DNA of 10,819 nt. Origin: Thermoplasmatales archaeon. GTDB taxonomy: Archaea > Thermoplasmatota > E2 > UBA202 > DSCA01. A program made the position numbers and the translations under genes. Every line of letters starts with the position of its first letter. The first letter of the stretch is position 1. Under the pieces are notes generated by a model. The model was given only the letters and a program-made list of their open reading frames with translations. It was not told where the DNA came from and ran no database searches. This document shows, in pieces, positions 5,874 to 10,819 of the stretch. Where the stretch lies: assembly GCA_011049295.1 (NCBI GenBank), contig DSCA01000081.1:1-10819 (forward strand). Direction: 5' to 3'.

Positions 5874-6809
5874 TTAGCCCAGCAGGTGGGTGTGCAGGAT
5901 TCCGGAGAGGTCCACGGGGTGGACGGTGTAGGTGGCTCCCTGATGGGTGACGGTGGCCGTGCTGGTTATCCGGTAGGTGCTGGTTTCGTTGTTCTGGAGG
6001 TGGCTGGTGAACCACTGGATGAGATGGGAATGGAAGACCAGGGTGTCACACCGGACGGGGGTGACGGCGTGCGGGGGCAGGGTCTCATCCTCCGGAATGT
6101 GCCCCTCTCCCACCGGTATGCCGTTCATATAAAACTGGTAGCGGAAGTCGGAGATGGACACCGCCTGGGGGTGGGGGTTGTACAGGCTGACCGTGGTGAT
6201 GATGACGGTGGTGTTTTCGGTGACCGCTCCCCACCGGGGAGCGAAGCGGGTGGCGGTGAGGAGGTGATGGGAGGAGCTGTAGGGGGTGGCCACCACGATT
6301 TCGTGGGGCTCGTCCAGGGCCAGGGAGCCCAGGAGGTCGGTGTGCACCGTGGCGTGGAGGCGGCGGGAGGAGGTGGAGCGCTTCAGGGGGCCCAGGCGGG
6401 CGGTGGCCTCGTATTCTATCTCTATGGCGGTGGTTTCGTTGTTGTCCAGGTGGGTACGCCACCAGGCGGGGATTTTGTGGAGGCTGAGGTGGGAGACGTA
6501 TTCCAGGACGGTGTCCCCCGCCCGCAGGGAGAGGTCCCGGTCCTGTCCCTCGGCCATGGTGATGTTGTTGAGCAGCAGCCGGTAGTGCAGCGAGGACAGG
6601 GGAACCTCAAAGAAATTGGGGTTGCCCACGGTGACCTCCGTCCATATCTGGGTCTGGTTCACGGACACCTCTCCCCACCTGCTCTCCATCCCGGTGACCC
6701 GGGGGATGCCCACCAGGCCCAGGGAAAAGGACAGGATGAGGGCTGCCACCACGGCGACGCTTGCCGCGGCCACTGCCAGGGCCAGTTTTTGTCCTCTCCT
6801 CATCTGCAT
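5874..6809 (-). CDS. Membrane-anchored protein with two tandem WHy/LEA14-like domains
   Basis: A 311-residue protein with an N-terminal membrane anchor (basic MRRGQK, then hydrophobic residues 9-34) and an outside portion of two related beta domains. Both copies follow the LEA14/WHy pattern: RWG (44-46; 192-194), an Asn-Pro in the core strand (VGNPNFFEVPLSSLHYRLLLN; LYNPHPQAVSISDFRYQFYMN), and a Trp-x-x-x-His-Leu-x-Asn-Asn-Glu-Thr motif (W117; W267 region). Such domains occur in desiccation-related and archaeal surface proteins; the molecular role is poorly known. Five N-x-S/T sequons support an extracytoplasmic location. ATG 6809 has GGGAG four nt upstream, while ATG 6803 has a TATA-like AGTTAAAC 24-25 nt upstream, so either could be used. 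It converges on the M14 peptidase with 16 nt between stops. Confidence 0.8.
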   Translation of the reverse strand: MQMRRGQKLALAVAAASVAVVAALILSFSLGLVGIPRVTGMESRWGEVSVNQTQIWTEVTVGNPNFFEVPLSSLHYRLLLNNITMAEGQDRDLSLRAGDTVLEYVSHLSLHKIPAWWRTHLDNNETTAIEIEYEATARLGPLKRSTSSRRLHATVHTDLLGSLALDEPHEIVVATPYSSSHHLLTATRFAPRWGAVTENTTVIITTVSLYNPHPQAVSISDFRYQFYMNGIPVGEGHIPEDETLPPHAVTPVRCDTLVFHSHLIQWFTSHLQNNETSTYRITSTATVTHQGATYTVHPVDLSGILHTHLLG

Positions 6810-6813
6810 CGCT

Positions 6814-6854
6814 CTCCCGCGTGGTTTAACTAATGACTTCGCCCGTTTTAAAAG
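6814..6854 (-). promoter_or_regulatory. Promoter region of the WHy-domain gene
   Basis: The 67 nt between the top6A stop and this gene hold CTTTTAAAAC (6854-6845, minus strand), a strong TATA candidate that would give a leader of about 15 nt carrying GGGAG (6818-6814). A second box, AGTTAAAC (6831-6824), is centred 24-25 nt before the ATG at 6803. The T/A tract at 6845-6854 could also help end the top6BA transcript. Confidence 0.45.
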
Positions 6855-6876
6855 TTGGGATGGACCGCCGCTTTTC

Positions 6877-7980
6877 CTAGAAGTCGTAGCCCATCTCGGT
6901 GAGCTTCTCCGGCAGGTAGGTGTCGGTGACGTAGTCCAGCCCGTACTTGGCCAGGGCCTGCTGCTCAGATTTTTTGCCCATCTTGAGCTGCAGCTCGATT
7001 TCGTGTTTCCAGAGGTCGTCGTTGAAGCGGGGGTCGGAGAGCTCGGACTGCAGGGCGGATATGTCCTCGGCGGTCAGGTCGTCGGTGGGCAGCTGGTAGT
7101 TGTGGATGTCGGAGGGGGTGATGCCCAGGTACTCGGCGGCCGGGGTGGCCAGGTACTCCGAGATGTGGGCGGTCTTGATGGCCCCGTAGGCCACGGAGGC
7201 GAAGATGCGGTAGGACCAGGGGTCTCCGTCGGTGAACACCACCACGGGCAGCTTCTGCTCCTCGTTGAGCCGCTTGATGAACCGCCGGGTGGAGCGGGCG
7301 GGCTGGCCCTTGAGGTGCACCAGGATGGTGTCCGTGTTTTCGTCGAAGCCGTTTTCCACCAGCCGGTCGAACATACCGCCGGTTTCCACCGCCATCACCA
7401 GGCGGGCACCGGTGCTCTTGATGCGCAGCTTTTCCTTTTCCACCGTGTAGGGAATGGAGTAGCCGCTGTCCCCCACGTCGTCCTGGCAGTGGATGACCCT
7501 TTTTTCCCCCTTGCGGGTGGTCTCCTCAATCACCAGGTCCCCGATGACCCGGGCTCCGTCCTCCTCCGGCCGCAGGCTCATGTCCTCCCGCAGGGTGGCG
7601 GTCATGATCTCCAGGTCCTCGGCCAGCCGGTCGGAGTCCCCCTGGGTGGAAAACTTGCCCTCTCCCCATCCCTCGGAGATGTAGTACAGCTCCCTCAGCG
7701 TGGAGGACTTGTTCTGCTCCACCATCTGCCGGATGAAGTCGATGACGTACATGGTGCGCAGCAGCATCTGGGCCCCGGACAGGGAGACGGCGGAGCGGGT
7801 GGAGGCACTGTCGCCGTACTTCCACACCCCGTGGCGCTCGTCGAACTCGATGTTGGCCTTGGTCCGGGAGGGAATCTCCAGCTCCGGGATGCGGGCGCTG
7901 CTCAGGTCGTCGTACACCCGCTGGGCGATTTTTTTCATCTCCCTCAGGGCGGCCTGTTTTCTCTCTGAAACGGTGGTCAT
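6877..7980 (-). CDS. top6A: DNA topoisomerase VI subunit A (Spo11-like DNA-cleaving subunit)
   Basis: The 367-residue subunit makes the staggered double-strand break during ATP-driven relaxation and decatenation, working as an A2B2 complex with Top6B. The winged-helix (CAP-like) part contains TLRELYYISEGW (94-105); by comparison with Spo11 the second tyrosine, Y100, should be the nucleophile. The Toprim domain supplies AVETGGMFDRL with E199 and FTDGDPWSYRIF with D251 and D253 for metal binding. Length and both domains are complete. Its ATG is 1 nt beyond the top6B stop, and a GGAGG Shine-Dalgarno lies in the end of top6B, so the two are translated from one message. This is one of the few starts in the window with a clear Shine-Dalgarno. 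Confidence 0.97.
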   Translation of the reverse strand: MTTVSERKQAALREMKKIAQRVYDDLSSARIPELEIPSRTKANIEFDERHGVWKYGDSASTRSAVSLSGAQMLLRTMYVIDFIRQMVEQNKSSTLRELYYISEGWGEGKFSTQGDSDRLAEDLEIMTATLREDMSLRPEEDGARVIGDLVIEETTRKGEKRVIHCQDDVGDSGYSIPYTVEKEKLRIKSTGARLVMAVETGGMFDRLVENGFDENTDTILVHLKGQPARSTRRFIKRLNEEQKLPVVVFTDGDPWSYRIFASVAYGAIKTAHISEYLATPAAEYLGITPSDIHNYQLPTDDLTAEDISALQSELSDPRFNDDLWKHEIELQLKMGKKSEQQALAKYGLDYVTDTYLPEKLTEMGYDF

Positions 7981-7981
7981 T

Positions 7982-9853
7982 CTAACCTCCCTCCCATTTC
8001 TCCACTCCGATTACGTTCACCGGGTCGATTCCCTTCACGTAGAGGCTGTTTTCGTCGAAGTCTCCCTCCGCCATCCCCCCCAGCTGGAAGGACAGCTGCC
8101 GCTTTTCTCCGGGCTGCAGCTTGCTGACGCTCCACATCAGGTAGCGCTGGTTGCGCTCCGCCGGCTCCGGGGAGACGGAGACCACCTCCCCTCCGTCGGG
8201 CAGGGCCGCATAGAACTGGAAGGACTGGGCCCGGTCCTTGTAGTTGGTGATGTCGATGGTGCTGGTCACCGTGCCCTTTTGGAAGGAAACGTGGTCGTCC
8301 ACCCAGACGATGTTCATGATTTTGATGATCACCTCGTCGATGGAGGGAACCGGCTTGCCCACCACCTCCGCCGCCTTGGCCGCAATCTGGGGCAGAATCT
8401 GGGAGATGAGCACGAACTTGCGCCGGGTCTTCACCCGTTTCTCCTGCTTGGACAGGTGGCTGCGCATCTTGCGGGCGCACTGCCGGAGGGACAGGTCGAT
8501 TTCTTTTTCGATTTCCTCCACGTGGGCGATGGCCTCCTTGGATTCCGAGGTGAAGGGGATGTTCACCGAGGCCACGTGCACCAGGATGATGGCCGGGCCG
8601 TAGGGGAGGCCCTTGCCCCCCCGCTGCTGCAGGCCGTAGATTCGCCAGTCGATGTTTTTGATGGTCTCGGTGATGGCGCAGTCTCCCTCCTGGTACAGCA
8701 GGGGCACCCGGTTGGCAAAGCGCAGGATGTCTACCCGCTCCTCCGCCGGGAGGTCCCCCCCGTACACGATGCCAGTCTCCACCAGGAAGGGTATGCCCGA
8801 GAACACGGCGGGGCTCCGCTTGTCGGTGGCGATGAACTCCGGGGACAGGCTCTCCATCTCCTTGCGCAGGCCCCGCTTGATGAGCAGCTCCCCGATGGGG
8901 GAAAGGCAGTCGGTGGGCGGGGCCATCAGCTTGACTCCCTGGAAGGCCTTGAGGATTTTTTTGCCGTCGTCCAGGGACAGCTTGCCGGGACGGTCCGAGG
9001 GGCCGAGCCCCGCCTGCTGGATGATTTTTTCCGCCTTGTTCTGGCTCACCGAGGAGAACTCGGTGGACAAAAAGGAGGACAGCTTGCGGGCCGTGCTCTC
9101 CTTGGCCATCTTCATGAAGGTTCCCAGCTCTATTCCGTAGGGATGGGGCTTGATTTCCCGGGGCTGGGGGGGCAGCCTGTCGGTGGCCCGCTCGAACACG
9201 GTGCGGGTCCCGTCGGGCTCCACGAAGGTGATCTGGGCGTGGGGGTTGACGATGGCCGTGCTCCGCAGGTACTCGTATACCGAGTGCTTGGTGTTGCGCA
9301 CGTAGCGTCCCTGCATGGCCAGCTCGATGCGGGTGCCGCTCTCCCTCTCCCAGTGCACCATGTCCTCCTGGACTGTCTCCGGCCGGTTCTGCTTGGTGTC
9401 GATGAGCAGGGTAAGGCGATGGGCCGGGTATCCCTCCCCGATTTTGGAGACCACCACGGTGGGTCTGCCCGTGGTCAGCTGGGAGTAGAGAACCGCCGCC
9501 GAAATCCCTATCCCCTGCTGCCCCCGGGACTGCCGGTAGGAGTGGAAGCGGGAGCCGTACAGCAGGCGGGCGAACACGTGGGGAATCTGCTTTTTGACGA
9601 TGCCCGGGCCGTTGTCCTCCACCACAATCCGGTATTCGTCATCCTCGCCCCCCTGAATCTTGACGAAGATGTCGGGCAGGACGGTGGCCTCCTCGCAGGC
9701 GTCCAGGGCGTTGTCCACGGCCTCCTTGACCGAGGTGATCAGGGCCCGGGTGGAGGTGTCAAAGCCCAGAATCTGCTTGTTGCGTTCGAAAAACTCGGCT
9801 ACCGAGATGTCCTTCTGTTTTTTGGCCAGCCCCTCGGCTACGATAGAGCGCAT
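7982..9853 (-). CDS. top6B: DNA topoisomerase VI subunit B (GHKL ATPase subunit)
   Basis: The 623-residue ATPase subunit dimerises on ATP and gates strand passage by Top6A. The Bergerat fold shows EAVDNALDA (E44, N48), VVEDNGPGI (78-85) and SRGQQGIGIS (109-118). A helix-two-turn-helix region follows at roughly 235-310, then the transducer domain with the conserved loop RGGKGLPYGPAI (411-422), which probably holds the switch lysine, and a long helix (about 440-500). Residues after about 515 look like an added beta-sandwich, as in the methanosarcinal enzyme. The protein is full length. ATG 9853 lies 24-25 nt below TTTTATAAAT, fitting a leaderless start. It is the first gene of the top6B-top6A pair. 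Confidence 0.97.
   Translation of the reverse strand: MRSIVAEGLAKKQKDISVAEFFERNKQILGFDTSTRALITSVKEAVDNALDACEEATVLPDIFVKIQGGEDDEYRIVVEDNGPGIVKKQIPHVFARLLYGSRFHSYRQSRGQQGIGISAAVLYSQLTTGRPTVVVSKIGEGYPAHRLTLLIDTKQNRPETVQEDMVHWERESGTRIELAMQGRYVRNTKHSVYEYLRSTAIVNPHAQITFVEPDGTRTVFERATDRLPPQPREIKPHPYGIELGTFMKMAKESTARKLSSFLSTEFSSVSQNKAEKIIQQAGLGPSDRPGKLSLDDGKKILKAFQGVKLMAPPTDCLSPIGELLIKRGLRKEMESLSPEFIATDKRSPAVFSGIPFLVETGIVYGGDLPAEERVDILRFANRVPLLYQEGDCAITETIKNIDWRIYGLQQRGGKGLPYGPAIILVHVASVNIPFTSESKEAIAHVEEIEKEIDLSLRQCARKMRSHLSKQEKRVKTRRKFVLISQILPQIAAKAAEVVGKPVPSIDEVIIKIMNIVWVDDHVSFQKGTVTSTIDITNYKDRAQSFQFYAALPDGGEVVSVSPEPAERNQRYLMWSVSKLQPGEKRQLSFQLGGMAEGDFDENSLYVKGIDPVNVIGVEKWEGG
7986..7990 (-). promoter_or_regulatory. 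Shine-Dalgarno of top6A inside the end of top6B
   Basis: The minus strand reads GGAGG at 7990-7986 followed by five nt and the top6A ATG at 7980. This is the best ribosome-binding site in the window. It fixes the top6A start and supports translation of an internal operon gene, in contrast to the leaderless first genes. Confidence 0.75.
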
Positions 9854-9872
9854 CCACTACCACAACTGCACG

Positions 9873-9882
9873 ATTTATAAAA
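9873..9882 (-). promoter_or_regulatory. TATA box of the top6B-top6A operon
   Basis: TTTTATAAAT on the minus strand is a near-consensus archaeal TATA box centred 24-25 nt before the top6B ATG at 9853. It lies in the 44-nt gap behind the coiled-coil gene. The topoisomerase pair can therefore be transcribed on its own, probably as a leaderless message. Confidence 0.7.
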
Positions 9883-9897
9883 TCTTTACTGCTTTGC

Positions 9898-10761
9898 TCA
9901 CAGCAGGTCCTCGGGCTCCCTGAACTTGCTGAAGGCGTAGGCGGCCTTTTCCACGTACTCCCGGTTGCTGCTGAACCATTCCTCCCATCTCTCCAGCTTG
10001 GCCTCCGTCTGCTGGAGCTGGGCGCTGAGGTCCTCGTACACCTTGTACAGTTTGGCCAGCCGCTCCTGCTCCTTTTTGTACAGGGCCTCCATCTCGTCCG
10101 CCTTTTTCTTGTACTTGACGTAGTCCCTGAGGGGCTCCAGCTCGGCCACCTTTTTGCGCAGCTCCTCCGCCTCCTTTTTGTAGGGAATGTAGGTGCTGAG
10201 GTTTTCCACCTCTTTCTCCAGGTTTTCCTTGACCGCCTTGTGGCGCTCCAGCTCCCGCTGCAGGTTTTCGTTCTCCTCCCTCACCTTCTTCAGATGCTCC
10301 CGCAGCTTGTCCACCTTCTCCCGGTCCTCCTCCAGGTCCTTCATGGTCTCGACCTTTTTGCGCAGCTCGGCGATGGTCTCCTGCTGCTGGGAAAACCTGG
10401 TTCTCCATTCCTGGACGCTCTCCTCCACCTCGCCCATGTCGTCCTCCTGTTTTTTGTAGGCATCCCAGAGCTTCTCCAGGCGCTCCTGCTCCATCTCCAG
10501 CTCCTTGCGGTAGCGCTCCATATCCCGGAAGGCCTCGATGGCCCACTCCTCGGACTCGCGGGCCTGCTTCTCCATGGAGTCCAGCATCTGGGACAGGCGC
10601 TCGATGCGCTCCACGTCCACCAGCCTGCGCAGGCGCTCGAACATCTCGCGCTCCTTCTGCGAATCCCGGGCAATGGAATCCAACTCGGACAAAACCTCCT
10701 GGAAGTTCTGCTTTATTTTTTCGACATCCTTGCTGTACATGAAACTACCCGCATCAGCCAT
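9898..10761 (-). CDS. Long coiled-coil protein of unknown function
   Basis: A 287-residue, highly charged protein that is almost entirely predicted coiled coil (about residues 11-262), with Glu, Lys, Arg and Leu dominating and no membrane segment, signal or enzyme motif. A short non-coiled tail contains WFSSNREYVEKAAYAF and ends EPEDLL. Internal similarity is visible: EQERL..L...Y occurs at 91 and 231, YxxYKK at 191 and 214, and ELRKKV at 132 and 200. It could be a structural, SMC-like or scaffolding protein, but no family is recognised. The ATG at 10761 has AGGTGA seven nt upstream. It lies just upstream of the topoisomerase VI pair on the same strand, which has its own TATA box, so a functional link is possible but unproved. 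Confidence 0.85.
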   Translation of the reverse strand: MADAGSFMYSKDVEKIKQNFQEVLSELDSIARDSQKEREMFERLRRLVDVERIERLSQMLDSMEKQARESEEWAIEAFRDMERYRKELEMEQERLEKLWDAYKKQEDDMGEVEESVQEWRTRFSQQQETIAELRKKVETMKDLEEDREKVDKLREHLKKVREENENLQRELERHKAVKENLEKEVENLSTYIPYKKEAEELRKKVAELEPLRDYVKYKKKADEMEALYKKEQERLAKLYKVYEDLSAQLQQTEAKLERWEEWFSSNREYVEKAAYAFSKFREPEDLL

Positions 10762-10768
10762 TGTATCG

Positions 10769-10802
10769 TCACCTAAAAGAATGATAAACTGCCTATTTAA
10801 AA
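10769..10802 (-). promoter_or_regulatory. Promoter and ribosome-binding region of the coiled-coil gene
   Basis: On the minus strand AGGTGA (10774-10769) is a good Shine-Dalgarno seven nt before the ATG at 10761. TTTTAAATAG (10802-10793) is a strong TATA candidate giving a leader of about 11 nt. A weaker box, GTTTATCA (10789-10782), is centred 24-25 nt before the ATG, so a leaderless message is also possible. The remaining bases to the window edge show nothing further. Confidence 0.5.
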
Positions 10803-10819
10803 CTTCCTTGCCTGAAGAT

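Noticed and set aside
6616..7968. 450-codon plus-strand frame across top6A
   Set aside because: It is antisense to top6A with a biased Gly/Val/His/Leu composition. No promoter or family signature supports it.
7700..9880. Very long open frame on the plus strand across top6B
   Set aside because: It is antisense to a complete, motif-bearing top6B and part of top6A. Long stop-free antisense frames are expected from GC-rich codon bias, and the translation has no recognisable domain.
1..10819. CRISPR array, insertion sequence or phage island
   Set aside because: No regularly spaced repeats, transposase, integrase or terminal inverted repeats were seen, and gene content is housekeeping throughout.

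Overview
The window is a stretch of a fairly GC-rich archaeal chromosome. The archaeal assignment rests on both subunits of DNA topoisomerase VI, an archaeal-type Tsr3, UPF0201 and DUF355 family proteins, short TATA boxes about 24-25 nt upstream of most start codons, and a near absence of Shine-Dalgarno sequences. A euryarchaeal lineage is likely. A Thermoplasmatota-like group is possible but cannot be proved from these genes. I see no CRISPR array, insertion sequence, phage gene, tRNA or rRNA.

Left part (1-2100): an AT-rich leader with two small inverted repeats precedes a 58-codon ribbon-helix-helix regulator with a GTG start. A short non-coding gap follows. Next come a small unrecognised protein on the minus strand, the divergent UPF0201 (DUF54) RNA-binding-type protein, and RNase Z, whose stop codon directly abuts the stop of UPF0201.

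Middle (2100-6810): purM (AIR synthase) diverges from RNase Z and runs directly into a convergent DUF355 'adenosine-specific kinase' family gene, again with no spacer. tsr3 (rRNA aminocarboxypropyl transferase) lies upstream of the DUF355 gene. A secreted M14 zinc carboxypeptidase diverges from tsr3 and converges on a membrane-anchored protein with two tandem WHy/LEA14-like domains.

Right part (6877-10819): a minus-strand block reads coiled-coil protein, then top6B, then top6A. The two topoisomerase genes are separated by 1 nt and form an operon behind a clear TATA box. The coiled-coil gene has its own promoter region and unknown function.

The genes do not form one pathway. They are housekeeping functions (DNA topology, purine synthesis, tRNA 3' processing, rRNA modification) plus two envelope proteins. 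No clear new multi-gene system is visible. The items most worth a second look are the coiled-coil protein beside topoisomerase VI, the enlarged M14 peptidase, the duplicated WHy protein, the abutting convergent gene ends and the consistent leaderless promoter layout.
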